Positions 45,583-58,740 of a stretch of 64,000 bases of DNA are shown piece by piece (within the stretch, counting starts at the first letter, position 1; each line of letters opens with the position of its first letter). Source of the stretch: Antilocapra americana (Eukaryota; Chordata; Mammalia; Artiodactyla; Antilocapridae); the NCBI GenBank assembly GCA_007570785.1, contig ML664161.1, forward strand, positions 46,220,951 to 46,284,950, given 5' to 3'. The position numbers and the translations under genes were made by a program. Below the pieces are notes generated by a model, which ran no database searches, was not told the origin of the DNA, and worked only from the letters and a program-made list of their open reading frames with translations.

Positions 45583-48175
45583 CTCACTACTTTTTAATGA
45601 AGGTCCTCTATTTGAGTCAGGAGGGTCTCCTCAGATTTTCATCCAACAAATTACCAACAGTAACTTAATGTGTGTCAGGTCTTGTTATAAGTGCTAGGAA
45701 TGCAAGAGTAACTATTACAGTCCCTCTCCTCACAATAGAGAACAAAATCCTCAAAACAGAGTTAGAGAATCCATAAAATTATTTATTTTCCAATGAAGTA
45801 TAGAAAGAAATGTTCACTTATCTAAAAATAAAAGAGGGAGAAGGCATTTAATAAAAATTAGCATTGCACTACTAGGGATTAGCACTGGTAGCCCTAGTAG
45901 GTCCATCCATCAGGGCACCCAAAATATCCTATGGGGAGTGTGGAGTTGGACAGTACCAAACGAAAGTAGATAGTTACATCTTCACCTGGTTGTCCCTCTC
46001 ATCATGTTCTGCATCTTGTGATAGATATATTATGACATATGGGAGCTCAGCTGAACTAAAAATTTATCTAGATTTAACGAAAAATAAAAAATGTAAAGGA
46101 GGCATGACATGGGTACTCTATGTGACAAGTGAACATCTGACTCATAAACCAAGTGAGGGTATCAGCACTAACCCATGTTATATACTAGTAGGCATTTATT
46201 CTTGGTAAAGGTCATTCCTGCAAAGAATTGACAGAATGAATACCAATAACACAGGCACAAATAACAAAACAAAATCCTCCAAAATGGCAATGCAAATAAC
46301 ACCTAAACTGCATGTTACATTATGAAATAAAATCATGGCAACCTAATTAGATGCAACAAATCAAGCTCTCCTCAGATCAAATAATTAGAAACCAAATAAA
46401 ATATAAATTTATATTCACTCCTTTTTAACAAAAAACCTCACACTAAACCCATACTGTGCTGAAATAAAATAGCTAATGTGAGGGTGATTGGCATTGATAC
46501 CGAAAAACCAAACACCACGAACATGAAGACTAGCTCTAAAAACAGTAGTTGGGATGAAAACTGTTAAGGTCCCTAAAAATGTACATCTTTCATTTGAATC
46601 TACTTGTTTCCGAGAGGTAACTGAGCTTCCATATATAAAAACCAGTGTCAAAATATACTTAACATGGACTTAAAACTTTTAATCACTGAATCAAAAAGTG
46701 TAAAACCAAGATGAAAAAACAAATGAAGCACATTTAATCATATGGTTTTTCTCAAAAATGTTTAAGTGAGGAAAAAAGTTAACTTTCAAAATGAGGTACA
46801 ATTATATTATTTACTCAAAGATTCCTCTTTTAGTGAAAATAATTTATCTTTTAAAATGTTACTTTATCAAATTAAAATTTTTTCACTTTTGAATATTTTA
46901 TAATGCATACAGAAAACTTCTATGGTAGTACACACATAATTTATAAACTCTACATATGAGGATTACATATGAAACTTGACTGATAGGTACAGTCAAGTTT
47001 CAGTTGAAGACCACAGATCTAGAGAAGATAGATAATAACTAGAATAATGTGATATTATAGTAGAGGAGATATATGCTGATAAAAAAGAAATTATGAAGAG
47101 CAGTTATTAATTCTGAGGGGAAAAGTTTCATTAAGCTATAATTTGAACTGGATCTTGAATACAGACTGATTTCCCAGTATGGCAAAGGGAGGAAATACAA
47201 TTTCAGGTCAAGGAGCACCATGAACACAGTTACTAAAACATCAAAGTACATGGTATGGTAAAAAAACAGAATTAACAGATCTAGATGTTATGTAGGTTCC
47301 CTGTCAGTAAGTCTAGGCTTTGAGCATCAAATTGCTGCTAATATTGCAAGAAAACCAGGTACTATGTGCCTGACAGAGCAACATACCACCATTTAAGCAG
47401 TAATCTTGCTCCCCAAAATTAAAAATTAATCTGATCAAGGCTCTAGATCTGTCAAGAGATGAAAGCAAGAGGTGCAAGCAACTGGCACAATCCAAACTGG
47501 AAAACTGCAGGACAAACGAAGCTGTTTCTTCCCAAAACATTGCATGGGAGAAATGTGGGAGTGGAAAACAGCACATAAAGAACACACAGATTAAAAGGCA
47601 TTTCAACCAACCAATGTATGGATCATATTTGGTTACTAGCTAAAACTGCAAAAAGAGATGATTAGAAATTTGAACAGTAACTGGATACTTGATATTAGGA
47701 ATGATTCATTTTGGCAGAGTAATGAATCTGTGATTACTTTTTCTAAATGTTTCTTATCTTTCAAGTTACAGACTGACATACTTACAGATGAACTAATAAT
47801 AATGGCAGGAGGGATTATGCAGATAGTTTAAATGAAACAAGACTGACCAAGAACAGTCAATAACTGAAGCAGGTACATGAACATTCATTTCATTGTTCTT
47901 ACTTTTGCATATTTTTAAATAATTTTTTTTACAAGTCAAAGCCTCTAAGTTTTGTTACCTCTAACTTTTAGATCAAATTGTCCCTTCAAGACTAGGTTTT
48001 TCCTGAAATATTTCTCATAACTGAGTCTGTGAAAATTAAGGTATCATGTCTATATAGAAATATTATGCATAAAAGGGAATGAAGTCTTGAATTAGTCTCA
48101 AGTTTTGAGAATAACTTATACTTTACTATTTTCACTAGGCTTTATCCACAGTGCCTAGGCAGTATAAGCAGCTAT

Positions 48176-48254
48176 TTGGTTGGCCAAAAAGTTCATTCTC
48201 GTTTTTTCTGTAACATCCTATGGAAAAATCTGAATGGACTCTGTAGCCAACCCA
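48176..48254. mobile_element. Mariner-type MITE (about 79 bp)
   Basis: Starts TTGGTTGGCCAAAAAGTTCA and ends CTGTAGCCAACCCA, so the two ends are inverted copies of each other; the centre has GTAACATCCTATGGAAAAA. It fits the short mariner-derived MITEs of ruminant genomes. No transposase. Confidence 0.85.
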
Positions 48255-48736
48255 AGGCAAGTGAAATAAAATATCATAAAACTGAATCGCTTTATCCTTC
48301 AAAATTGAAATGAACATGATAAAACTATTATCAAGGTTCAAGAAAAGAAATGACCCCAAGCGCAGGTATATAGCGAAAGCTTTTGTAAGCAATTCTTGGT
48401 TTTAAGCTCTTGATGGAAATCTATCACTACTCAATTCAAAGTAGTCACACTTTTTAAAAAAACAGCAAAGCTTATTGGAATATAACAGAAGAAAACAAAT
48501 GCATTAATAGAAACAATCTGAAAACAGAAAAGTTGGTATATTTTGTATACTACTCAATGATTCTTTTGTGCATGAATTTTTATTGTTATAATAAGAATGA
48601 AATCAAACTTAATCCAGTCAAATTGTAAGTTATTTGGGGGGGAAAAAAACCCTGTGCTGCTTGCTCTAAAATAGTTTAAAGTTTAGAGGAAAAGTGTATC
48701 ATAATTTTATTTTAGTTTAAATATCTTAGGCTTTCA

Positions 48737-48876
48737 AGTTTTTAATTTTTTATTTTTTTTGTCTGCATCATGCAGCATGTGAGGGCATGTGAGATCATTC
48801 TCTGACCAAGGACTGAACTCAAGCCCTCTAAAGTAGAAGCACAGAGTCTACATCACTGGCTTTCCAGGGAGTCCCT
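48737..48876 (-). mobile_element. CHR-type tRNA-derived SINE
   Basis: T-rich start, GCATCATGCAGCATGTGAGG, TCTCTGACCAAGGACTGAAC, GAGTCTACATCACTGGCTTT, CCAGGGAGTCCC: the reverse of the cetartiodactyl CHR SINE. ATAATTTTA occurs on both sides (48701-48709, 48882-48890), a possible target duplication if the T-rich lead belongs to the element. Confidence 0.8.
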
Positions 48877-49317
48877 GCATTATAATTTTAAAGGTCAGAA
48901 ATAAGGAACAAGGAGAAGAATAAGAATCAATGTTATTCCTACTTGAAGCAGCTCATAAACTGTAAGGTAAAAATACTAAATATCAACTTAAAAAATATCT
49001 TATGGAATGTGTTAATCCCAAACTGAAAGTTAACATATAAAAAACTGACATGTCAAAGTCACAGCAAAACACTTAAAACATTTTAACTGCTAGGGCTAAA
49101 GAGATAAGACAATTTATGACTCTGGGGAATGTTACTGATTATATGTATCTATGAGATAGGAATTCTATGATTAATGAAAAGTAAATTTTATCCCAAATGG
49201 TTCCTCAAATTCTATTTAACTGTATCCTTAACCTGGTATGGTTTGTTTGGAAAGAGAAATTAAATTAGTTTCTAATTCGACAAAACATCATTAATTAAAG
49301 GGAACTAGGTTACAGAG

Positions 49318-49358
49318 ACACATACACACACACACACACACACACACTCTCTCTCTCT
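49318..49358. repeat. (AC)n(CT)n compound microsatellite
   Basis: Run of alternating AC followed by CT repeats, about 40 bases. Confidence 0.95.
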
Positions 49359-52300
49359 GGGGATCAAAAAGGTAATCCATAACCATAGGCTTGTTACAGA
49401 AATATGCCTCTAAAGAATTTTTTTAAAAAACTTTTATTTAAAGATTTGTTGCGCAGCTATTGGGGCTACCACTGGATAAGTAACTTGATTAAAAAAAAAA
49501 TCCCTGGTACAAATCAAAATTAAATATATCCCAACATACCAAAAATTTGAGAAAGGAGCTTTTTATGGATGATACATCAACAAGTAAATAAGAAAAACAA
49601 TTCAATCTGTAAATAATTCCTGTTAAAATTAAAAAAATCAATATGGGTACCATTTCTTTCTTATACTTTACATTGATTACTTCCACAGATTAATAACTTC
49701 TTGTTCATACTTTTGTTTTAGCAGTATTTACCAAATGCAAAATCAAACTCAAATCAGATGTTTTCACATCTAATATTGCTACATTTCTCTGAATTTCTGC
49801 ACATATACATTATACTTCCTACAGCCTCTTGTGCTAAACATTCAGCCAGGGATACCATTATAAAACTTTCCTATTTATGGCTATCAGAAGCAATACTACT
49901 ACTGAAAACCTACTACTGAAAAAGCTTAACGATTTTTTTAATGTTAGACTTATCAAATGGAAACCTTTTAGGCACATGGTAAAATACTAAATCTTTCAAC
50001 TATAAAGTACTTCTCAAATATCACTTTTAAAGTTAACCCCTATCCTATTAAAGTTTCAAGACATTTCAATAAAAATGGGAAAAAGAGTTGAATTAATCTC
50101 CACTGTACAAGTATTTTAACCAGTGTGAAAGAAAACGCTAAAGTGAATACAAAAATGAAAAACCGGTCCAAAGATAAAGGTAATAAATATAAACAAGGGC
50201 AAATATAGTAAAACTATTCTGCCATCTTTTCCAAGGAGAGAAGGAGTTCAACTCATCAGTCAGCTGTGTACATTACTGATATTCAAAATTAACAAAATGT
50301 TTATTAATATGACTATGTTTACAAACAAGTCTCTATGTACAGTAAACATATATAAAGTTCTAATAAACAACAGTGCAATGCTTTAGAAAGTCTTAAGCAT
50401 TAGTAGCAGATTCTTAAAATTCTGAAGACTTTTAGCTTGCCAAATGTTTTGGATTAAGGATACAGAATATATCAAATACTCACTTGCAGTTTTCCATGTC
50501 ACCCTCTACTGCCAAAAACAAAACCAACCCAGTAAAAACTAAACAAAAAGCCCTAACCACATAATGACCACAACTTAAAAGGAAATTCACGATCACTAAG
50601 TAGATATTAATACTTCTAAAATCCAGCTCCTGAAACACTGCTAACTCCCTTCAGATCAGACTCAAATAGAGATTTGTATGATATTCTAAATGGGATTACT
50701 CTTCTCAAATTCATACAGCACTTCAAATCACTGTTCCAAAGATGAGATTTTGATCAAAAAAGGCACAAGTTTACATCTTCCAAAGAAAAAAAGCTTTAGA
50801 CTCATCTTTCTATGGCCATATCATTGCTGACATTTAAATTAAAAGTCACTTCAATCATAGGGTATTATTAAGAAAGTTTTTCTTCCAATGATTTAGACCA
50901 AAGAGTCTTTATATTTGTCAGTGGTAAACTGTATTTAAAACAAATATTTTCAACAAGACATCAGCGAATTTTAGGTAATTGTATCCTTAACCAATACTTT
51001 ACTGTTATACTAAGCGTTTGAGGGAGACAAAGAAAATAGATTTCAAACTTCCAAAAAATACTGCTAGTTAAAATAAACTGTTATAATCATTGAGATTAAA
51101 GCCTTCACTACTTGCAAAATTGTATCAACATGTTAGAACTTTGCTTTATAAAAATATATATATTTTTTAGATCTGATGAGGATTGAGAAGGGGTAGGTTG
51201 AGAAGGCAAAAAAAAAAAAACAAACAAACAACTACTTGTCTTTACTAACAAAATAAGTCAATTTAGGGTTTTCCTACTAACTTTTCTATTTCTATTCCAC
51301 AGCAAAACATCTAAAGGCAATTCTACAGTCCTTTTTTCAAATGAATCATCAACAGGGAAAACATATTCTTTGGGCTATAAAATAGTTGTCATTATTATAG
51401 TTGTATAGAATCCCACTGCGGAAGCAATTTAACTACCTCACAAAGAAGATCCACATTTGAAGATTTAGGTAAGATATCTTTTGCAAAAGATGCATGATTT
51501 TTGGAAAGAATAAACTTAATTATGTAAAAATCAAAACAAAAAACCTCATGATGTTTCCAGTTTTAATTGGAAAAACAAAAATTTTGAAACATACAAACAT
51601 TTAGGAGAAAAGAGGGGATGGTTTGACAACATCCATCAGCAAGTGTTAGTGAATGGTTCTATAACTAAGATTTTTTTCTTGTTAAATCTCAAATCTCCAA
51701 GTTTATTCTATTTTTTCCTATATATATGTTTACCCGTTTGAACAACATCAATAATAAATGACTAAAACAAGATGGTCTACCACATTCTTTACACAGATTC
51801 TTGTCTGACATCTGTCTTATTTTTTAAAAAATGGTACTCCAATGCTTGTTTGCTTGTTTACATGGTTTTTCATATAGTGAAATGCCCTCTCTACACTCTA
51901 TTAAACTATGTACCATCTTCTCGTTATTATTCTTATATTTAACACATAAAGCATTAAAACAAAACTACCACTTCATGTACCAACGTTCGCATGAGAACAT
52001 AAGCACTGTCTTCCAGAGATGAAAAAAAATTGTAATAATTATGTTTAAAAGGCATGTTTTTATTACTCTTAAATGTATTTTGGACAAAAATATTGATCAG
52101 CTAATTATGCTCTTGCACACATCATGTTCACTGAGTTTACTATCACAGTTTTTAGTGCAACAAAATACCTTTGAAAGCCACTCTACAGTAATTATGGCAA
52201 GGCTCATTAAAATGCAGAGGTAAAGATTCCATTTGTATAGAAACATAAAAAAACAATGCTTGAAAAGAAAAGGTGTTTCATCAGGCTGAATTTTTTGTAT

Positions 52301-52792
52301 ACTAAAAATATAAACATTTCTTGAATTAGTTTTATAGTCAATTTAGATGTAATATCATTTAGTGGTGATAAATTTTGAGAGGTATATGTTCAACAAACAT
52401 TATGGTTGAGATTATATAGTCTTAGGTAAACATTTAATACACAATGCCAAGGTAGTTTCCTTTTTTTTGTTTGTTTCTTTAATTTTTGTACCAAAAAGTC
52501 ATACATTTAATGTCGACATTTCTTCTTACCTGTGTGCCTCAGACCAATAAAGTACTCTGCATTAAAATTTAAATCTTGAGACAGTAGTATAGCATTGAAA
52601 AAAAATTGTAAAGCAGCTCAGATACATTGAACCCAGATTTTACATTTCCATTTGTCAAATCAGAATATAAAAAGTAAGCTTGAAAATCAAGTTGAAAAAG
52701 CTTATTCTTCCCCCAAGAAAAAGTATGAACAATCTGAAAATGATCAACTAGTATGAATGAAACATTGTACATTAAGTCATATTTAGTGGTTG

Positions 52793-53373
52793 CTAAACAT
52801 ACCACTCCCTCCTGGAAATTACGGAACCATCTACATGTGAAACTAAGTCATCTTCATTTTCGTCATACTGTTCATCACTGACGAACTTCATTCCCATTTT
52901 TAGATCTTCATAATAATCCATTGGTCTTTCAAACCTATTGAGATTTTCTACATTGTTCCACTGCGTTTTTTCAGGCTCTTCTAAATAGTCTTTCCGTATT
53001 AGATTGTTCACTGGATTTTTGTTTTCTTTTTTTACACTGTCTGGGTAAGAATCAAGCTCATCTTGCTGAAGGACATCTATTTGTGATTCTTTTTGCATAT
53101 CTGATGGTGGAATGTAGTTCTTGGCAAAGTAGTCTCCACGAAACGTCCGTCTTCTCCTATAGCAGAATATTCCAGCCAAAACACTTACAAGTACTATGAA
53201 GAGAGCCCCACCCACTACACTAGCAATGATCGTGCCGATTGTGTCATCCTTAATTGTTGCCAAAGTTGACAATGGGAAGGGCAATTTTTTTGGTTCTGTT
53301 GCTAGATCCTCGAAGTCAGCAGTTGAGGGATGCCACTGAATTGTAGGCTGAAGGGTGGTAGTAGTAGGAGGAT
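52793..53373 (-). CDS. NECTIN3: NECTIN3 alpha-type terminal coding exon: stalk, transmembrane span, cytoplasmic tail
   Basis: Single exon encoding the stalk, membrane span and complete cytoplasmic tail of the alpha form of nectin-3. Acceptor TTCCATTAG|AT completes the Asp begun in the previous exon; 192 codons and a TAG follow. In order: a Thr/Pro-rich extracellular stalk (about residues 1-43, starting PPTTTTLQPT), a hydrophobic span (about 44-71, with IIASVVGGALFIVLVSVLAG), an RRRR stop-transfer cluster (72-75), then an acidic tail ending SRREWYV. The last four residues fit the E/A-x-Y-V motif that in nectins binds the PDZ domain of afadin and links adhesion sites to actin. An in-frame ATG further upstream (53482) is intronic and is not a start. 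No stop or frameshift interrupts the frame. The 3' UTR runs leftwards from 52792; its end was not located. Confidence 0.96.
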
Positions 53374-56300
53374 CTAATGGAAAAAGTAAAGATAGACAAG
53401 ACACAGAAAGGCAAAGAATGTCAATGCAGGCTGATTCAGCAGCAAGTTGAAAAGATAGCACAGTTAATGAAAATATATTCACAGTAACAATAGTTTTTCA
53501 TTCTTAATTTAAAATTAGAGGGTAGTGATACTTCTGTATGTATATTTTTTAAATAACAAAACTGACACTCAGTCAGTTACCAATCACAGAAGGAAAGTGA
53601 AAAATTATGCATGGTATAAATCCTAAATTTTCTATTCCAAGTTTAAGCATAATATTGTACTCTAAGAAAAATATTTTTAAATGAAGAATATTATTTAAAT
53701 GTTATATATATATACTATACAGCTGGCTTAAGAATTATCATTATCAAAAAATTAAATCAAATCATTCGAATGTACATTTTCTTAGCCAGTACAGTAGCAT
53801 AAGGAAATAACAGAATAATAAAGTAAAAGAATGAAAAAATTAAACTATGTTCTCTTAATATCCATCTTTACCTAGTAAAGTTAATCTTTTGTAAGAGGTG
53901 AACTTATCTTTAAAAGAATGAAAAACTATAGATTGTTAAGTGGCCGTAGTATAAGCTGCTGGCTTAGTAATTCTCTCAAAAATATTTTCCTTAAATAAAG
54001 AAAATGCTTTAAATTTTAGAAAGCATGTATGTAGTATATACCATTATTTAGTGATCTAAAAAATAAAGAGTACATATTTATACTATGTTAGCCAATCATG
54101 GGCTATTACCAAATGAGACTAAAAGACAAAGAAAAAACATGTTGTAAAGTGTTATAAAAATATCATCATCGTGTCTATATCCCATGGGTAAGATATCTGA
54201 ACATTTAAGAAATTTGAGAAATTTCAACTGTATATGCAAAATTCAATGTCACATTGCTTTAGGATGGAGTCTCAAAAAGAGCAGCTAATATTTTAGAGAG
54301 AACATTCTAATGATACTTAAATATTAGATGCAAATGACCCTGTGTATTGCCATTAGATTATAGAGTAAATAGCCATTAATATTAAAAAGCAACTAAACAT
54401 AAATAGTAAAAAATAAAGATTGGTTAATCATCAATTAAGTGGTATTTGTAGGTCATGTTACACAAAATTCTAGAGTTTGAAGAAAGGATGAGTTTAAAAT
54501 TCTTGATTTCTTCATTGATAAAAAACAAATGATCCAAATGATAGTTTCCTATAATTATTTTTTAAATGAGTGGTACTGACAGAGCTTTTAAAAAGTGATT
54601 GTTAGAAAAATACTAAATCTACATGGGGTAAGTTATTCTAAAATTACAAGCTAAAGAAAAATACTTACTGAAACAGGTTTCATCACGGAATGCCATATGT
54701 ACAGAATGTGGTAAAAATTTAGCAAGTACAGTATAAAATGTAACAAGTACATTATAAGTAATTTTCTATGAGTGTAAACCAATATAACAGGCAATCCAGT
54801 CAAGTACCTTGAAGTGAATATTATTTATCATAGTATATGTAAGTGAATCAAAGAAGAGTTCTAATTTGTGAGAACATAATCACTAGCTGAATAAATTCAA
54901 TCTTAAAATTGTGGAACAGTAGTATTTCTACTATAAAAGTAGTAAAGCCTCATATAATCCAAGCCAACTTGACAGACTAGGATATTAAAAATTAATCATT
55001 TATAAGATAACTCATGTATTTTCTGATGAGGACTAATGGAAGAGTTTTACGTATGCAATGTCGTCTTTATAATGATTACCAAAGAAAAAAGTATTACACT
55101 AAACGGGCATCAGCATGTTTAAACAAAAACACAAATTACCTAATTAATGATTTAAAATTATAAGTTTGTGATAGCTCTTAATGAAATGGTATTTTTCTTG
55201 GAATAGTACGCCTGAGTTTTCACCAAACATAAGATACATAACTGTACATTTTTATGAAGTATTCTTCAAAAAAATCACCAACATTTATTTCTACTTGCAA
55301 TGTTCTTTATGTAAACATAAATGGACATCTACTGTTTATTTAACTGAGATTTAACAAAATACAGCTTTCAGAAAATCTAACTACAAAAAAAAAAAAAACA
55401 GTAACCCTCCCAAAAAATCTATTTAAAAAACTTAGTCAATGGTTCTGGAAATTTTTTTTAACCTACCATCTCCTTCTCAACTATTAAAAAAAAGAAAAAA
55501 CAGAATAGCCTCACACTGTCAATAAATTCCATGAAAAAGGGACTATTACTAAACTTTATAGTTTGTACCTTAAGCAACAGACATATGATGAGTCACATGA
55601 GACATTTATTCCTGCTTACCAATTTTGCTATACTCCAAGATAATTACTGTGAGATTCATATTTGTGAAATGAGGCAACTAACAGCTACTTATTTATCAAG
55701 ATTTAGAAATCCTTCCCAACAGCATTCTGTATTAATGCTGTTTTTTTTTAATATTCTTTGCTAAATGTGGTAAGTAAATATATAACAAATGTAATAAACT
55801 AGTAGATTCTGAGTTCTCCATATACAACTTCTCAACTTTCCTTTTCAAATGAATTGAGTCCTGTCAAATAGGAAAATAAATAGTCCAGCAAAACCTCTGT
55901 TGCTATAAGTACGTTTTAGCCTAATAATTACTATGTTAAAAATGGAATGAATTGGTTCCTTTTTCTTTCAGACTATATAAATTGTTTAAATAAACAAAAT
56001 CTATAAACACTATAATTTAAGGACTGCTAAGTTAAGTGTGTTTAATATTCCTGGATCAAGTCAATTTTATTTGAAATTCAAGATTTGCACAGGAATATAC
56101 TTTGATTTTTTTTAAGGCATGAGGGAACTTAAGTGATACATGAAAATCTGCTTCTCTATTCTCAGAGAAGTAAGAGGTATCAGGAGAAAAAACCCACATC
56201 AAAAGCAACTAGAAAAACACAATTTCATGTAGTTGGTTAGTACTGGACAGAGTCACTGTATCACACTGAGTAATAACTAAAGTAGTATATTGCAATCTTG

Positions 56301-56769
56301 GATACTGAATATAAAAAATGCATGCCAATGTGGGAAAATGTGTAACAAAATTTCAAATAACTTCTCTCAGAGCTAATAATTCTATTCTGTTCTGGGTTAG
56401 CTTTTAGCCTCCAGTCATATGATATACTCATTTTACAAATATTTTAAAAAAATCAGTAATGAAATTTTGAAATATAAATTTTATTACTGAGATAAAAACG
56501 CTGTCCTGGAGGAAAACATGAACATATAACTCACAATGAAAAAAGACTAACTTTCTGATCATTCATATAATGCCATCTTTTTCTGAAGTATTTAGTGGTA
56601 ATTAATTTGATTTTTCATATTTACTCAACATGTTGTTTCCACTCTTATAAGACTTGGTAGAAGTTGATTTTAAAATGTGTAAAGTTTATCATCAGTGTTA
56701 CATTAGGATTTTTGTCAAGAAAAATAAAATTACATAAATGCAAATTCTGAAGTTATTGTTCTTTCTTAT

Positions 56770-57650
56770 TTTCTTCTTAAATGTATTCATGCATGCAACA
56801 AAAGTTTACTGAACATTTGTTATGTGTTAAATATTGCTGCAATTGGTGACAATATAGTATTGATTAAAGCAGACAAAAATCTTGCCTTCAAGAACATATG
56901 TTCCAATGGGGATAAAAATAGGCATGCATATAAATAAAACCAAATATGTAGTCTATCACATGGTAATACGTACCACAGAGAAAAAAATAAGGCAGAGAGA
57001 TGAAAGACAGACAGTAGGAAAGGGATGAGAAGAGAGCAGTTTCAATTTTAAATACAGTTGTGAAGGTGATATATGAGCAAACACTTAAAGGAAGTGAGGG
57101 AAAGAGGTATGAAGATATCTGAAGAGTATTCTCAGCAGTGGAAACAGCAGAGCCAATGACTCTGAAATGTGCCTACTGTGTTCAAAAACAGCAAATGGCC
57201 GGTATGACTGAAGCCAAGCAAGCAAGGGCTACAATAAGACGTGAGCTCAAAAAGGTAATCTAGCACCAGAACATGTACAGAGCTACAAATCACTGTAAAC
57301 ATCTGGTTTTCATTGTGGGCAAAACGAGAAGTCCATGGAAAGTTTCGAGTAGCGGACTGATGTGATCGGCATGCGCTTTAAAAGGGTTAATCTGGCTGCT
57401 CAATTGATGACAGGCTGAAGAGTAGGAATATTAAATGACTGTTCTATAGAGAAGCAAGATTTGCTGATGATTTGTGCCAGAATACTGGCAAAGGAAGTAG
57501 AGAATTGGTAAGGTTTTGTATATAACATGAGAGAGTTCAGATCAATTTGTTGATGGATGGGGTGTGGTATGAGAAAAAAATCAAAGTCAAGAATAAGTAT
57601 CAAGGATTTCATGCCCTGAGCAAATGTACTGACAGAGATACCAATAACTA
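56770..57650. repeat. Ancient interspersed repeat, family not named
   Basis: Segments such as AAGTTTACTGAACATTTGTT, GGCAGAGAGATGAAAG and GTTAATCTGGCTGCTCAATT follow the order of a long, very old mammalian repeat. Too diverged to name. Confidence 0.4.
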
Positions 57651-57761
57651 AAAGACAAATAAACACTATTAGAGGAAGAGATTTCATGGCAAAAGGCATA
57701 AGATGAACTCATCTTTTGAATGAGTTTTGAATGCATATTATACTTCTACATATAAGGAGTT

Positions 57762-57985
57762 GTGTGTGTGTGCGAAGTTGCTTCAGTTGTATAAGACTCT
57801 GCGACCCTATGGGCTATACCCTGCCAGGTTCCTCTGACCATGGGATTCTCCAGGCAAGAAACTGGAATGGGTTGTCATGTCCTCCTACAGGTGATCTTCC
57901 CAATCCAGCAATTGAACCCATATCTCTTAGGTCTCCTGCATTAGCAGGTGGGTTCTTTACCTCTAGTGCCACCGCTGAAGCCCCC
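57762..57985 (-). mobile_element. Bov-tA SINE
   Basis: Starts with a TG run, then GCGAAGTTGCTTCAGTTGTA, GGGATTCTCCAGGCAAGAAA, and the tRNA-like half to GCTGAAGCCCCC. Perfect 10-bp flanking duplication ATAAGGAGTT (57752-57761, 57986-57995). Confidence 0.94.
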
Positions 57986-58633
57986 ATAAGGAGTTAATGA
58001 TCACTAATAGACAGTGGGACACACAAGTAACTAGTACTGGGAAATGGACCCAGAATACCAATGATATAAATTTGGTAAATCACCAATTGATAAGATGCTA
58101 AAATTGAGCCTTGATATTTAAATGATTACAAAACTAGAACACATTGAGCCTAGGATTTATAAGTAAATATTCCATACCAAATTTTGTACAACAGAAATAA
58201 TAAGTATGCAGTCCTTAGGTAACTACATTTTAAATATGGATTTCCTGTGGCTTCAACGTTCTTTTCTAATAAAAAACCTCTAAGGGAAGAAAAAGAGACT
58301 AATATACTAATAGAGTTATCAAAGCACTGCTACTGGCAGGAAAGACTAGCTAGATATGCACAAAACTCTAATCTGCTTGTGAGCTACATGCAAGAAAAAA
58401 AAAACCTGTGTCCCTACCATTTGCCATGCACTAAGTGCTAAGAATACAATAATGAAGCAAATATAGATTGTTTAAATATGAGGACAGATAATAGGTAAAT
58501 AAGTAAGTATACAACTACAAACTGTGATAAATACCATGCAAAATAATATGGGGAACTGTTCTTAGACTAAGACATCACAGAGGACAAAGAATGTAACATT
58601 AATGCAAGCTTAAAATTCCTCTAAAATCATGTA

Positions 58634-58740
58634 AAAGAATCTGAAAAAGAATATATATATGTACATATATAAAACTGAATCACTTTGCTATACACCCGAA
58701 ACATTTTAAATTAAGTATAGCTCAATTTTTAAAAATTTAG
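58634..58740 (+). mobile_element. Cetartiodactyl L1 3'-end fragment
   Basis: TCTGAAAAAGAATATATATA, AAAACTGAATCACTTTGCTA and ATTAAGTATAGCTCAATTTT match the same 3' UTR as at 29893-30090. Strongly truncated. Confidence 0.75.

Larger units (their letters stand above)
41713..52792 (-). other. NECTIN3: NECTIN3 alpha 3' UTR and intron before the alternative exon
   Basis: Region between the alpha stop codon and the alternative membrane exon. Its right-hand part must serve as the alpha 3' UTR. AATAAA on the minus strand occurs at 52064-52059 and again near 51705, but neither can be chosen as the real poly(A) signal from sequence alone. The only interspersed repeats I recognise are a CHR-type SINE (about 48737-48876) and a mariner MITE (48176-48254), with simple repeats at 45555-45582 and 49318-49358. 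The rest is AT-rich without recognisable genes. Confidence 0.6.

Noticed and set aside
49318..49358. Regularly spaced repeats as a CRISPR-like array
   Set aside because: Simple microsatellite in a mammalian genome; no repeat-spacer structure anywhere in the window.
53374..53482. ATG at 53482 as the start of a separate 229-residue protein
   Set aside because: It lies in intron sequence just upstream of a good splice acceptor; the coding exon starts at 53373 with a split codon.
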